The position numbers and the translations under genes were made by a program. Positions 9,434 through 19,147 of a stretch of 64,000 nt of DNA are shown here, in pieces. How positions within the stretch are numbered: the first letter of the stretch is position 1; each line of letters starts with the position of its first letter. The stretch comes from an uncultured bacterium (GTDB taxonomy: Bacteria > Bacteroidota > Rhodothermia > Rhodothermales > UBA10348): the NCBI GenBank assembly GCA_943788505.1, contig CALSQR010000001.1:1240001-1304000 (forward strand), given 5' to 3'. Below the pieces are notes generated by a model. It worked only from the letters and a program-made list of their open reading frames with translations, made no database searches and had not been told where the DNA came from.

Positions 9434-10429
9434 ATGGCCGCGAAGAAAACAACGCACCTGCTGGAATTTGAACGTCCATTGGCTGACCTCGAGGCAAAAC
9501 TTGAGGAAATGAGAGCCATCCGCAACGAAGACACAGGAAAAGACCTGGGTGATTCCATTGCTGCGCTCGAATCCCGTGTGGATGATCTAAGGACGTCGAT
9601 TTATAAGAATCTGACGAGATGGCAACGTGTCCAAATCGCACGTCATCCAGATAGGCCTTACTCTCTCGATCACATCGAAAACCTGACCGAAGGCTTCGTC
9701 GAACTGCACGGCGACCGTCTTTTCGGGGACGATCCAGCGATGGTTGGAGGCTTCGGGACCTTCAAGGGGTCGAAGTTCGGTTCAGAAGACCAAACGGTGA
9801 TGATTCTGGGGCATCAAAAGGGACGCGATACGAAAAACAGGAAATACCGGCGTTTCGGTATGCCCAATCCAGAGGGATATCGCAAGGCCTTGCGGCTCAT
9901 GGAATTGGCGGTTCGGTTCAACAAGCCGATCATCACTCTTCTCGACACACCCGGTGCCTTTCCAGGACAAGAAGCAGAGGAACGTGGACAAGCAGAGGCT
10001 ATCGCACGCAACCTATTCGAAATGGCGCGCATGCCAGTTCCAATCATAGTCGTCGTCATCGGAGAAGGAGCTTCCGGTGGGGCGCTTGGCATCGGCGTTG
10101 GGGATCGCATGTTAATGCTAGAAAACGCATGGTATTCCGTCATTTCGCCTGAAAATTGCTCTGCCATCCTATGGAGAAGCTGGGACTACAAGGAAGAAGC
10201 AGCCCGGGCATTAAAGCTCACTGCTCATGATCTGGTAGAACAGAAGATTGTTGACGAAGTCATTCCTGAACCCCTAGGCGGAGCCCATCATGATGCGGTA
10301 TCCACCTCGGCTGGAATTGGCAAGGCGATCGCTTCGCACCTTTCGCAGTTAAAAAAACTATCTCCTGAAGAGCTGATCGCCTCCAGAATAGCCAAATTCG
10401 ACGAAATTGGGTCTTTTGCTGAGGTTTAG
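9434..10429 (+). CDS. accA: Acetyl-CoA carboxylase carboxyltransferase subunit alpha
   Basis: A 331-residue AccA. It has the coiled N-terminal helix typical of the alpha subunit ([17 protein letters not shown]), then [20 protein letters not shown], the [17 protein letters not shown] block, and [31 protein letters not shown] near residues 215-245. With AccD it transfers the carboxyl group from biotin to acetyl-CoA to make malonyl-CoA, the first step of fatty acid synthesis in the cytoplasm. Its length is close to the usual 315-330 residues. It sits between two glycan-assembly genes rather than with accD or the fatty acid genes acpP and fabF at 29.5 kb, so linkage here is by operon packing, not pathway. 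Confidence 0.97.
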   Translation: MAAKKTTHLLEFERPLADLEAKLEEMRAIRNEDTGKDLGDSIAALESRVDDLRTSIYKNLTRWQRVQIARHPDRPYSLDHIENLTEGFVELHGDRLFGDDPAMVGGFGTFKGSKFGSEDQTVMILGHQKGRDTKNRKYRRFGMPNPEGYRKALRLMELAVRFNKPIITLLDTPGAFPGQEAEERGQAEAIARNLFEMARMPVPIIVVVIGEGASGGALGIGVGDRMLMLENAWYSVISPENCSAILWRSWDYKEEAARALKLTAHDLVEQKIVDEVIPEPLGGAHHDAVSTSAGIGKAIASHLSQLKKLSPEELIASRIAKFDEIGSFAEV

Positions 10430-10502
10430 ACTCTCCTTTGCACCGTGAATAGCGGACCAGACCACGGTTACAATCATCCAATTCACTTTTGAGTAACCCA
10501 CG

Positions 10503-11912
10503 ATGCTCCAGGAGCAAAGTCGGCTGTTTCAGCGCCTCCTTTTTTTCGCAGATGCCCTTTTGGTTGTCGCCAGCTGGGTGCTGGCCTACTATACGCGCTT
10601 CGAACTCTTCCCCATTCTGGGCATTTTCCCTCTGCCCGAATGGTTGCCTCTTTCGATGTATCTACGTTTTGTCCCGTGGGTCATCATCCTGTCTATGTTC
10701 GTGTTCTGGGCCTCTGGACTGTACGTGCCCGACCGGGCTCAGCGAATGTCCACGCTGATCTGGACTGTTGGAAAGGCGATTCTGCTAGGGATTCTTTTCA
10801 CTGCCGCATCCCTCTCGTTCTATCGGGCACTGTACTTCTCAAGGTTGCACATGCTGCTCTTTGGGGTCTACATGCCCCTGCTGTTGGTCGGCCTACGATT
10901 TGCCATTCTGACTTATCTGAAGCGCGGTCGCAAACAAGGCAAATTCCTTCGCCGCGTGCTGATTATCGGGGCCGGTCGTGTCGGACAGCGGCTCGAAGAG
11001 TCGTTCCGTCAATATCCATGGATGGGCTTCGAAACTGTGGGTTTTCTTGATGATTACAAAGCGGATAGAGAGGATGTTTTAGGGACGACGACTGACCTTG
11101 GAGAGCTATTGGATCGATATGAGCATGAAGGTAATCCCATCCAGTACGTCTATATCGCTCTGCCCATTTCCTCCATGGATCGTATTGCAGCACTAGCCGA
11201 TGAGATGTCTACCCGATTGGCACACGTGTGTCTGGTCCCGGATCTATTTCAATTGGACATCCTAAATAGCCGCATCACAGAGATTGGCGGACTCCCCGTC
11301 ATTCACATGATCGATGAAGCACCGCTGGATTTCAGGCGAGCCATCAAACGCATAATCGACGTTCTGTTTTCAGCCCTGCTCCTTTTGATTGCCTCTCCCC
11401 TATTGCTCGTTATCGCCCTGGCCGTGAAGCTCTCCTCCCCAGGGCCAGTGTTCTATCGACAGGAACGGATGGGATTGAATGGAGCGAACTTTGCTATGCT
11501 TAAATTTCGATCCATGCCCGTCAATACGGAATCAGATTCGGGTGCTGTATGGGCAAAAGCAGGGGAAAATCGGGCCACGCGTGTCGGGGCATTTTTACGT
11601 CGCACTTCACTAGACGAACTCCCACAGTTCATTAACGTGCTCAAGGGAGATATGTCAGTGGTCGGACCTCGGCCAGAACGACCTGTTTTTATTGAGCAGT
11701 TCAGAAATCAGGTGCCCCGTTACATGCTGCGCCACAAGATGAAGGCAGGAATCACCGGATGGGCCCAAGTCAACGGCTGGCGTGGGGATACATCCATTGA
11801 AAAAAGAATCGAGTTCGACCTGTATTACATTCAGAACTGGTCCTTACGCCTTGATATCAAGATTATGCTCATGACCGTTTGGAAGGGATTTGTTCATGAA
11901 AATGCCTATTGA
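10503..11912 (+). CDS. Undecaprenyl-phosphate hexose-1-phosphate transferase (WbaP/WcaJ-like)
   Basis: A 469-residue polyprenyl glycosylphosphotransferase. Four or five hydrophobic segments fill residues 15-140. A CoA-binding-type Rossmann domain follows (VLIIGAGRVGQRLEES near 155), and after another membrane helix (residue 280-310) comes the catalytic domain with all expected blocks: FYRQERMGLNGANFAMLKFRSMPV, FLRRTSLDELPQFINVLKGDMSVVGPRPERP and LDIKIMLMTVWKGF. Enzymes of this family load the first sugar-1-phosphate onto undecaprenyl phosphate and so start exopolysaccharide or O-antigen assembly at the inner membrane. It shares the architecture of the C-terminal part of the protein encoded at 7262 but keeps the active-site residues. 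The preferred sugar cannot be told. Confidence 0.93.
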   Translation: MLQEQSRLFQRLLFFADALLVVASWVLAYYTRFELFPILGIFPLPEWLPLSMYLRFVPWVIILSMFVFWASGLYVPDRAQRMSTLIWTVGKAILLGILFTAASLSFYRALYFSRLHMLLFGVYMPLLLVGLRFAILTYLKRGRKQGKFLRRVLIIGAGRVGQRLEESFRQYPWMGFETVGFLDDYKADREDVLGTTTDLGELLDRYEHEGNPIQYVYIALPISSMDRIAALADEMSTRLAHVCLVPDLFQLDILNSRITEIGGLPVIHMIDEAPLDFRRAIKRIIDVLFSALLLLIASPLLLVIALAVKLSSPGPVFYRQERMGLNGANFAMLKFRSMPVNTESDSGAVWAKAGENRATRVGAFLRRTSLDELPQFINVLKGDMSVVGPRPERPVFIEQFRNQVPRYMLRHKMKAGITGWAQVNGWRGDTSIEKRIEFDLYYIQNWSLRLDIKIMLMTVWKGFVHENAY

Positions 11913-11994
11913 ACGTGTCCTACTGCATGAGCAGTCTTAGTAATCTGCCTTAACGAGTCTTTCAACCTGACCGCGTACCGCGCGCCCGACGTCC

Positions 11995-14061
11995 ATCATC
12001 CAGATCCAGAACATATCCCTATCATTCGGCCAGCAAGTTATCCTCGATGAGGTTTCTTGGGGCGTTCGAATCGGAAAGCGCTTTGGTCTCGTGGGTCCTA
12101 ATGGGGCTGGCAAGACTACGTTGCTCAAGCTCTTGTCGGGAGAAATGAAGGCGGACTCAGGGTCCATCGTGTACGCTGGCCAAACGGTTGGACACCTTCG
12201 TCAGGAAACGGAGGAAGTAGGAGCTGCAGCTACCGTCCTGAGTGAAGCCATGACGGCCTTTCAGGAGGTTCTTAACCTGGAATCGGAAGAACAACGTCTT
12301 ATTCAGGAGATGGACGAACATCCTGATCATGACACGGACAGTTATCGCCGGCTCATGACCTCTTTTGATACCGTTCATCAGAAGTTACTGGCCGCCGACA
12401 TCCATCTCATTCAGCCGCGCACAGAAGCCGTGCTCAGCGGCCTTGGCTTCGAGGCCGAGGACTTTGAGCGCGAATTATCCACCTTCTCAGGTGGCTGGCG
12501 AATGAGGGTTGCTTTGGCTCGATTGCTGCTTCGTCAGCCAGACGTTCTGCTGTTGGATGAACCAACCAACCACTTGGACATCGACAGTATTGACTGGCTG
12601 GAAGGGTACCTAAAGACGTATCCAGGAACGGTCGTCTTGGTATCTCATGATCGCTACTTTTTGGATCGGATGGTGGACACCACCGTCGAATTGGTGCAGG
12701 GACAACTGACCGAGTATGCGGGCAACTATACATTCTATCTGGAAGACCGCATCATTCGGCGTGAGCACCAGAAATCTGCGTGGCAAAACCAGCAGAAGTT
12801 CATTTCTGAAAATGAGCGCTTTATCGAGCGCTTCCGCTCCAAAAACACCAAGGCAACGCAGGTTCAGTCTCGCGTGAAAATGCTCGATAAGCTCGAGTTA
12901 ATTCCGCCACCACCTTCAGACGAAGCCTCTATTTCGTTTCGATTTCCGGAGCCACCTCGCGCAGGTAGGACGGTTATGGAGTTGGAACAGTTTTCCAAGT
13001 CGTATGAGTCGGAAGACGGACCTATTCCGGTATTCCATCGGGCGGGACCACTTCAAATAGATCGAGGGGACAAGATTGCCCTCATCGGGCGAAATGGTGC
13101 GGGCAAGTCCACGTTAGCAAGAATGATCATGGGGACCGAAACCTTTGATGGAGAGCGTATCGAAGGATATCAGGTCAAAACAACCTTTTTCGCTCAACAT
13201 CAAGCGGAATCCCTGGATAGAAAACAGACGGCCCTTGACGCTTTGCGCTCAGAAGCTCCAGATCGCTCAGAAACGGAGCTTCGAACATTGCTCGGGGCCT
13301 TCTTATTCCGCGGGGACGATGTGTTCAAGCCCATCGGTGTGCTCAGCGGTGGCGAGCGAAGTCGCGTAGCCCTGGCCCGCACGTTAGCCTCACCTGCCAA
13401 CCTACTAATCCTCGACGAACCCACGAACCACCTCGACATCCAGTCCATTGCCGTACTGGCTGAGGCGCTGCGTCAATATTCAGGCACGTTCGTCATCGTC
13501 TCGCACAACCGACATTTTCTCGATCAAGTTGTAAGTAAAGTCTGGCGGGTAAGCAGTGGCGGCGTAGAAGAGTTTTCGGGAAACTTTAGTGACTACTTGT
13601 GGCAGGCTGAACACGGAACAAAAAGAGCAACAGAACTGAAGGATTCGGCTAGCTTGCGTCCCAGACCAGCCGTTCAAGGTGCCAGTTCAACTTCGCAAGG
13701 GAATGGCAAATCATCGGACTCGGGGTCCGGTCCGAAAACGAAAGAACAGAAGCGCAAGGAAGCCGAAGAGCGAGCTGCTCTGAGAAAGAAGAAAATCAAG
13801 AAGTCAGGCTCAAGGGCTGGTGGTCTTAACGACTATCAACTCAAAATTGAGTACTCAAAGGTTGAAACCGAAGTAGAGAAAAGCGAAACCATTGTCGCAG
13901 AACTGGAAGCCCAGTTGGCCGACCCTTCCCTTTTCGCCGACCCTGTACGAGGAAAAACATTGATGACGAAATACGAAGCAGCCCAGAAAGTCCTCGACGC
14001 GCATACAAAGGATTGGGAGAAACTCGCTGAAGAAATGGGTGAACGTGGGCTAGATCCTTAA
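11995..14061 (+). CDS. ABC-F family ATPase (Uup/YdiF-like translation factor) with a non-canonical start
   Basis: Two ABC domains in one chain without membrane segments: Walker A GPNGAGKTT, signature FSGGW, Walker B VLLLDEPTNHLD; then a charged linker; then GRNGAGKST, LSGGERSRVALART and LILDEPTNHLD; and a Lys-rich C-terminal coiled coil. ABC-F proteins act on ribosomes or related targets in the cytoplasm. The first ATG/GTG/TTG/CTG codon in frame is the GTG at 12091, which would begin inside the first P-loop strand. The frame is open from 11971 and encodes a perfect family N-terminus, IIQIQNISLSFGQQVILDE, from ATC codons at 11995/11998. I place the start at 11995, where homologues usually have ATG, giving about 688 residues. 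Either an ATC start or a base error is needed. Confidence 0.88.
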   Translation: MIQIQNISLSFGQQVILDEVSWGVRIGKRFGLVGPNGAGKTTLLKLLSGEMKADSGSIVYAGQTVGHLRQETEEVGAAATVLSEAMTAFQEVLNLESEEQRLIQEMDEHPDHDTDSYRRLMTSFDTVHQKLLAADIHLIQPRTEAVLSGLGFEAEDFERELSTFSGGWRMRVALARLLLRQPDVLLLDEPTNHLDIDSIDWLEGYLKTYPGTVVLVSHDRYFLDRMVDTTVELVQGQLTEYAGNYTFYLEDRIIRREHQKSAWQNQQKFISENERFIERFRSKNTKATQVQSRVKMLDKLELIPPPPSDEASISFRFPEPPRAGRTVMELEQFSKSYESEDGPIPVFHRAGPLQIDRGDKIALIGRNGAGKSTLARMIMGTETFDGERIEGYQVKTTFFAQHQAESLDRKQTALDALRSEAPDRSETELRTLLGAFLFRGDDVFKPIGVLSGGERSRVALARTLASPANLLILDEPTNHLDIQSIAVLAEALRQYSGTFVIVSHNRHFLDQVVSKVWRVSSGGVEEFSGNFSDYLWQAEHGTKRATELKDSASLRPRPAVQGASSTSQGNGKSSDSGSGPKTKEQKRKEAEERAALRKKKIKKSGSRAGGLNDYQLKIEYSKVETEVEKSETIVAELEAQLADPSLFADPVRGKTLMTKYEAAQKVLDAHTKDWEKLAEEMGERGLDP

Positions 14062-14128
14062 TCGGTTCTGCCTGAACGAAAGAATAGACAAGCAACTCAG
14101 CGGGTTTCGGTGGGTTCTGACCTAGACC

Positions 14129-15319
14129 ATGCGCCAATACTTTTCCATATTGCTAGGCTTTGTTCTGCTTCTATCAGGTTTCCTTCCTGGTCAGGCTTCA
14201 GGGCAGATTGCACGCATTTCGCCGCCGGATACCACGAGAGGAACATGGTTCGGTACTGCCGTTGCCATTGATGGCGAATGGGCCGTAATCGGCGCGACGG
14301 GTGACGATGGATGTGGAGAAAATGCCGGAGCAGCATGGGTATACCGAGCCATTAATACGGACGAGTGGGCGCTCGACGCCCGTTTGACCTCCTCTGATTG
14401 CGGTGCTGAGCATTTTTTTGGCAATGAGGTCAAAGTGGATGGAGACCGAATCGTTGTCTCCTCCTTTCGAACCTTTGTTAATCAGGAAATTTCAAACGCA
14501 GTGCATGTTTTCGAGCGGCAGGATTCTGTATGGGTCCAAACGGCTCGCATTCTTAGCCCGGACGATAGCCAGTCAGGCCCTTTTGCCTCAAGTATAGATC
14601 TCGACGGGAATCGGATATTGATCACCTCCTCAGGTGACACGTCCCGCGGGTCAATGAATGGCAAAGGGTTCATCTTCGAACCCAATACCCGGGGAACATG
14701 GATCAATACGGCTGTGCTTGAAAGCCCTCTTCCCCCAGCTGCTGGAGTGCTTGGCACGTCGAGTGCTCTAGATGGGGACCGCGCCGTACTTGGAGGCTCC
14801 ACGTATTCTCGCGGCCGACCAGGAATGGTAGCCGCCTACCACAGAAATGCAAAGACAGGTGAGTGGGATGTCACCGAAACGCTGCGTGGAGTCCGAGATT
14901 TTTTCATCTCCCTTGATATCCGTGGAGACCGACTAGTAATCGGAGAATCACTCGGTGGCAGCCAGCAATCAGGCGAGGTGCGCATCTATCGATCAGTAAA
15001 CGATGGATGGGCGTTAGAGGCTACCTTAGAACCATCAACACCCTATACGTATGGGGCGTTTGGGTCCGAAGTGGCCCTCGGAGACGACTTTGTCCTGGTC
15101 TCCGGCTTCGATGAGCAACTCGACTTGGACATTAATGTCGATCAAGTAGTCTACGTCTTCTTCCTCAAAGACGGCTCTTGGAAGCAGCGGCGAATATTGG
15201 ATGTGGGAGAGTCGGCCTTTGGCGCTTCTCTTGATCTCGACCAAGGGAGAGCCATCATTGGTCAGGCGGCAGAATACCTTTCTGGACACGCCTTTGTAGC
15301 GCAAATCAATCGTCCGTAA
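14129..15319 (+). CDS. Secreted FG-GAP-like beta-propeller protein
   Basis: A 396-residue exported protein with a signal peptide ending near residue 26 (LLLSGFLPGQASGQ). The rest consists of about seven repeats of the form FGxxVAxDGExxVIGA...WVYR, for example TWFGTAVAIDGEWAVIGATGDDG, FGNEVKVDGDRIVVSS, FASSIDLDGNRILITSS and FGSEVALGDDFVLVSG. This is the FG-GAP/integrin-propeller-like repeat pattern seen in many secreted proteins. There is no T9SS sorting domain and no lipobox. Function is unknown; such propellers commonly mediate binding. The 3-prime end overlaps the convergent msrA by 14 bases. Confidence 0.75.
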   Translation: MRQYFSILLGFVLLLSGFLPGQASGQIARISPPDTTRGTWFGTAVAIDGEWAVIGATGDDGCGENAGAAWVYRAINTDEWALDARLTSSDCGAEHFFGNEVKVDGDRIVVSSFRTFVNQEISNAVHVFERQDSVWVQTARILSPDDSQSGPFASSIDLDGNRILITSSGDTSRGSMNGKGFIFEPNTRGTWINTAVLESPLPPAAGVLGTSSALDGDRAVLGGSTYSRGRPGMVAAYHRNAKTGEWDVTETLRGVRDFFISLDIRGDRLVIGESLGGSQQSGEVRIYRSVNDGWALEATLEPSTPYTYGAFGSEVALGDDFVLVSGFDEQLDLDINVDQVVYVFFLKDGSWKQRRILDVGESAFGASLDLDQGRAIIGQAAEYLSGHAFVAQINRP

Positions 15320-15815
15320 AACGCTTCGTATAGAAGTGGCAATACGGATTTCCACCGGTTTTAGCATAGTAATCTTGATGATATTCATCCGCTTCGTAAA
15401 CGGCTCCAGCTGCGGCGATTTCGGTGACCACATTCAAACCTTGTGATTTCAGCATTGAAATAAGGCGCTCGGAAATCTCCTTTTGCTCCTGATTCAAATA
15501 GAAAATTGCTGACCGGTATTGAGTACCCACATCAGGGCCTTGACGATTTACTTGGGTTGGATCGTGCGTTTCAAAAAACAACCTTGCCAACGCCTCAAAG
15601 GTCGTTTTATTCGGGTCAAATGTCACCTCAACGATTTCTGCGTGACCCGTTCGGCCGGTACACACCTCTCGATAGGCTGGATTCTTAATATGCCCACCAG
15701 AGAACCCTACGCGCGTGCGCAGGACGCCCGGCGCCTGTTTCATAAAGTGCTCGGTGCCCCAAAAACAGCCGGAAGCGAAAATTGCACGTGACGAAGGAGT
15801 TGCTGACTCAGACAT
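15306..15815 (-). CDS. msrA: Peptide-methionine (S)-S-oxide reductase
   Basis: A 169-residue MsrA with the active-site motif GCFWG near residue 16-20, followed by the family blocks TRVGFSGGHIKNPAYREVCTGRTGHAEIVEVTFDP and THDPTQVNRQGPDVGTQYRSAIFY. It reduces the S epimer of methionine sulfoxide in proteins using thioredoxin. No signal peptide is seen, so it should act in the cytoplasm. It lies 73 bases downstream of msrB on the same strand, so the two stereospecific repair enzymes are probably coexpressed. Confidence 0.96.
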   Translation of the reverse strand: MSESATPSSRAIFASGCFWGTEHFMKQAPGVLRTRVGFSGGHIKNPAYREVCTGRTGHAEIVEVTFDPNKTTFEALARLFFETHDPTQVNRQGPDVGTQYRSAIFYLNQEQKEISERLISMLKSQGLNVVTEIAAAGAVYEADEYHQDYYAKTGGNPYCHFYTKRFTDD

Positions 15816-15888
15816 ACTATTCTAGATGGGAAGGAGTAAAAAATGAGAAGATATACATCATGTCGTAGGCCTAAGATGCGAAAAACAC

Positions 15889-16308
15889 TCAGTCGGCTTT
15901 TGCTTCGTCTGCCTCGTCTGCCTCGTCTGCCTCGTCTGCCTCGGCAGGGATGAAACGCATGGAGATAGAGTTCACGCAATGCCGTGTATTTTTCTGTGTG
16001 AAGCGCTCCCCGACAAATACATGCCCAAGATGACCACCACAGCTAGCGCAAACAATCTCGGTACGACGACCATCTGCATCAATTATCCGCTCAACAGACC
16101 CCGTAATCTCATCATCAAATGAAGGCCAACCGCAACCGGAAGAAAATTTGTCCTGACTACGGTACAACGGCGTTTCACATTGCCGACAGATGTACGTCCC
16201 GGCTACTTTGTGGTCATCGTACTCTCCCGAATAAGGCATTTCAGTCCCCTTCTGCAGGATTACACGTGCTTCTTCAGCCGTCAATGGATGCCTTTTCGTA
16301 GAACTCAT
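15889..16308 (-). CDS. msrB: Peptide-methionine (R)-S-oxide reductase with an acidic repeat tail
   Basis: A 139-residue MsrB. The two zinc-binding pairs CRQC and CASC are present, as are the core blocks [14 protein letters not shown] and [12 protein letters not shown], and the catalytic cysteine lies in [13 protein letters not shown]. It reduces the R epimer of methionine sulfoxide and partners MsrA encoded just downstream. After the normal C-terminus (FIP) there is an extra tail made of repeated Ala-Asp-Glu units, encoded by a 9-base tandem repeat. The tail is outside the catalytic fold and may vary in length between strains. Confidence 0.95.
   Translation of the reverse strand: MSSTKRHPLTAEEARVILQKGTEMPYSGEYDDHKVAGTYICRQCETPLYRSQDKFSSGCGWPSFDDEITGSVERIIDADGRRTEIVCASCGGHLGHVFVGERFTQKNTRHCVNSISMRFIPAEADEADEADEADEAKAD
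15905..15943. repeat. 9-base tandem repeat (four full units) in the 3-prime end of msrB
   Basis: The plus strand shows tcgtctgcc four times in direct succession from 15905, followed by the first three bases of a fifth unit. On the coding strand each unit adds Asp-Glu-Ala in frame, so changes in copy number would lengthen or shorten the acidic tail without a frameshift. Confidence 0.95.
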
Positions 16309-16617
16309 AATATGTCCGCTTGGATTTTTCAGGATGCAAAGGGCCGGCAGGCGACCCGCCTTTCCGGTCCGAACTTGATCGTGACCTCTTGGTATCCTTG
16401 ATCGCCGTCGTGTTTCAGTTGAAGGATGTTATGAATTGGATGAAACGTATGCTGATGCAAACCGACGGAAGAAACGTACGTTTAAAATGAGATTGGACCG
16501 ATTCTTGTCTCCGTTGACACAGGATTAGGGTTCATTCAACCTGTTTTTTATTCCTACCCGACAATCAACTTCGTATATCGAAGTCGCCCCAGCCCACTAT
16601 TCCTGATCGAAAGGCGC
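16309..16617. other. Intergenic region between divergent msrB and the first T9SS metalloprotease
   Basis: This 309-base stretch should hold promoters for both neighbours. On the plus strand a 5-base-pair stem (ACAGG at 16519 with CCTGT at 16540, loop of 16) is followed by TTTTTTA. It resembles a weak terminator or attenuator ahead of the protease gene, but the stem is short. A short open frame at about 16320-16490 has no recognisable protein features or Shine-Dalgarno, so I do not call it a gene. No tRNA or other RNA is visible. Confidence 0.5.
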
Positions 16618-19080
16618 ATGAAACGCATTTTTTCTGTACTAAGTGTCCTCTTTCCTCTGCTGATGATTGCACTCCCGTCGAGTGCTCAGAAAGTTGAGCT
16701 ACAAACTAAGCGGAGTGGATTGATCCCTACGCGTCCCGATGCGAGACTCACGGAAGGCATTCAGTTGCACATCACGCCTGAACTCGTCAATTCAGCTGAG
16801 GGTCAGGCCGCCCTGGCGGAATATCGTCGCCTCAGGGAATTGGGTCTGGTCGAGAAAGGCATATCAGCAGAAAACGCTCTAGCTCTTACACCAGGTACGG
16901 AAAAGACATTTTGGCTTCTCAATATTCAGTCTCGCACTACCTATCAAGAAACCTTTACGTTGGTCACAACTCAGCCTCTTTTTAACATTTGGGTTGCGAA
17001 TTCTGACCTTTCTTCTGCGGGACAAGGCGGCTTTGTGGAAGAGCAAGATTGGCAGAGTCTTGTTGTTGACCTAGGCGAAAGGACGCCTTCTGGTTCATGG
17101 AACTCGGAATTAGGCATTATTGAAATCAACGAACAAGTTTTCGGCCCCTCTTCTGATGTGGACAACAATGGGCGTGTTGATATCTTGCTACACAATATCC
17201 TTGACGGATATGACCCTGGAAGCGGCAACAATTTTTTTACGGCAGGATATTTTTCTCCTTCTGATCTCTCCGCAACCGGGCAAAGCCCGAATGGTACAGA
17301 TATCATTCATTTGGACACAGTTCCATCAATGTTCTCGACGAGCGGTACGCGGAAGTCCACCGAATTCTCTCTGCAGACACTCGCTCATGAGTTACAGCAC
17401 TTAATTTTTACCGTCCAACATGGCAGTTTCGACCTCACATTTGTTGACGAAGGGCTGGCTGAATGGGCAGAAGTTGTTAACGGCTATACTCCGAGGTCTA
17501 TATCCTATTTATCGTCTGCTGGCGAAATAGGGCGATCCATGTTGGACTTTCGGGAAAGTCCTTTTGGTGGGCCGAATGGTGAAGACTATCAGCGAGGAGG
17601 CCTCTTCCATCACTATCTCGCCGAACGACTTTCTACCGAACTTGTCGGTGCTATTGCCCGCGGTAGTGGTCAAGGAGCAGGGAACTACATCAACCTGTTC
17701 ACACAAAATCAGCTAGATCCGATCCTCCTGCAGGATTTCGTTCAAGGGTACCACATAGCAAACCTGATCAACGACCAGAGTCTGTCGCCCAATTATGGAT
17801 GGGAAAGTCCCTTTCGTACAGGGTTAAAAGCTTCTGGATTTTTGACAATTGATGGGTCTTTAGAGTCGAGTTCGACAACAGCAGGGACACTTAATTCTGG
17901 GTCTGTCAGATATTTGAAATGGACTCAAGTTGGCTCATTCAATTTGACAATTGAGTCCCCTAGTCCCAGCCAAGCTGATCGACTGAAGCCGATTCTGTTC
18001 CTCAAGCGGTCTTCGGGGGCAATGGAACAAGCCACTATTGAAGTTGGGGGCGAACCCTTGGTGATCGATGGGGATTTCGATGAGGTATACTTGGTACTGC
18101 CTCACGCTGATCTTACAACGTCTGGAACAGCTTCATTTACCCTCGACGCGTCATGGCAGCCATTTACGGGGACAACCCAGACCCAACAGATTGTATATGA
18201 TGGTGGCCAAGCTGACATCGTAGACGGCGCAGTTCGAGGCTACGGACTCGGAGGCAACCTTGGCGTATCCCTTCCTCTCGACTCTGAATTCGCCAATGGT
18301 TTCGATATTCCAGAAGGAGCAGCACTCGTGGGAGTAGATGTTGCTATGTACTTTTTTGATTTTTTTAGCGGCATTAATCCATCGTCCAACGTCCGTGACT
18401 TCACCCTGAAGATCTATGATGACGATAGTGGTGCACCTGGTAACCTCATTCTTTCAAAAGAGGTTACGTTTTTTACTCAGTTGGCAGCCCCTGATCTGTC
18501 ATTTCAGAATATAGACTTGCTCCCTCACCAAGACGTCTTGGCTGACAAGCAAGGCCGCTTGTATGTCAGCATAGCCAATGCGGGCGCAGATGATAATCAT
18601 GTCTTTTTGTCCTTATCTCCTTCGAGTCAGGCAGGCACGAGCAATGGATATCTTTACACGGATTTTAGTGGCAGCACCGGGTGGGATTGGCTGGAGTTCT
18701 CTAGTGTGGGTGATGGGAATGGTAATTCTGCTTTTGAAGGTCTGTCCGTGCCCATCCGCGCTACTCTAGACCTCTCAGCAGGCGCTATGGATGTGGATGA
18801 TATTTCTACGCTTCCAACGAGCATAGCCCTAGACCAGAACTATCCGAACCCATTTAATCCGAGCACGCAGATCCGATTCCATTTACCACATGCATCTGAC
18901 GTACGTCTGGAGATATTCGATCTACTTGGACGTAAAGTATCGACACTGATTGATCGCACACTTCCAGCTGGAAGTCATGACGCATCGTTCAGTGGCGCAG
19001 ATCTAGTCTCGGGGTTGTACTTGTACTCCTTGACTACTGCGGACAGCCGAATGACGCGCACGATGACGCTACTAAAGTAG
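16618..19080 (+). CDS. T9SS-exported zinc metalloprotease (HExxH, hyicolysin-like)
   Basis: An 820-residue secreted protein. Signal peptide about 1-24 (ending SSAQ). A Ca-binding-like loop DVDNNGRVDILLHNI lies at 181-195. The zinc site is HELQH at 257-261 with the likely third ligand Glu278 in FVDEGLAEWAE, a gluzincin-type spacing as in M30-like peptidases. A jelly-roll-like region follows, and residues about 740-820 form a classic T9SS type A sorting domain (LDQNYPNPFNPSTQIRF ... DLLGRKVSTLI ... SGLYLYSL). The protein should therefore cross the outer membrane through T9SS and be released or surface-attached. It is a relative of the protease at 19576, sharing the Asp loop, zinc site and NGY segment. 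Substrate unknown. Confidence 0.85.
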   Translation: MKRIFSVLSVLFPLLMIALPSSAQKVELQTKRSGLIPTRPDARLTEGIQLHITPELVNSAEGQAALAEYRRLRELGLVEKGISAENALALTPGTEKTFWLLNIQSRTTYQETFTLVTTQPLFNIWVANSDLSSAGQGGFVEEQDWQSLVVDLGERTPSGSWNSELGIIEINEQVFGPSSDVDNNGRVDILLHNILDGYDPGSGNNFFTAGYFSPSDLSATGQSPNGTDIIHLDTVPSMFSTSGTRKSTEFSLQTLAHELQHLIFTVQHGSFDLTFVDEGLAEWAEVVNGYTPRSISYLSSAGEIGRSMLDFRESPFGGPNGEDYQRGGLFHHYLAERLSTELVGAIARGSGQGAGNYINLFTQNQLDPILLQDFVQGYHIANLINDQSLSPNYGWESPFRTGLKASGFLTIDGSLESSSTTAGTLNSGSVRYLKWTQVGSFNLTIESPSPSQADRLKPILFLKRSSGAMEQATIEVGGEPLVIDGDFDEVYLVLPHADLTTSGTASFTLDASWQPFTGTTQTQQIVYDGGQADIVDGAVRGYGLGGNLGVSLPLDSEFANGFDIPEGAALVGVDVAMYFFDFFSGINPSSNVRDFTLKIYDDDSGAPGNLILSKEVTFFTQLAAPDLSFQNIDLLPHQDVLADKQGRLYVSIANAGADDNHVFLSLSPSSQAGTSNGYLYTDFSGSTGWDWLEFSSVGDGNGNSAFEGLSVPIRATLDLSAGAMDVDDISTLPTSIALDQNYPNPFNPSTQIRFHLPHASDVRLEIFDLLGRKVSTLIDRTLPAGSHDASFSGADLVSGLYLYSLTTADSRMTRTMTLLK

Positions 19081-19147
19081 ATTGACGACAATCCTGACCC
19101 AGTTTCTGGATGCCCTTTTTTCATGTGATTTCAGACGGATTTCTGCC

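Noticed and set aside
16320-16490. Short open frame in the msrB-protease gap
   Set aside because: No Shine-Dalgarno, no recognisable motif and no clear start; likely chance.
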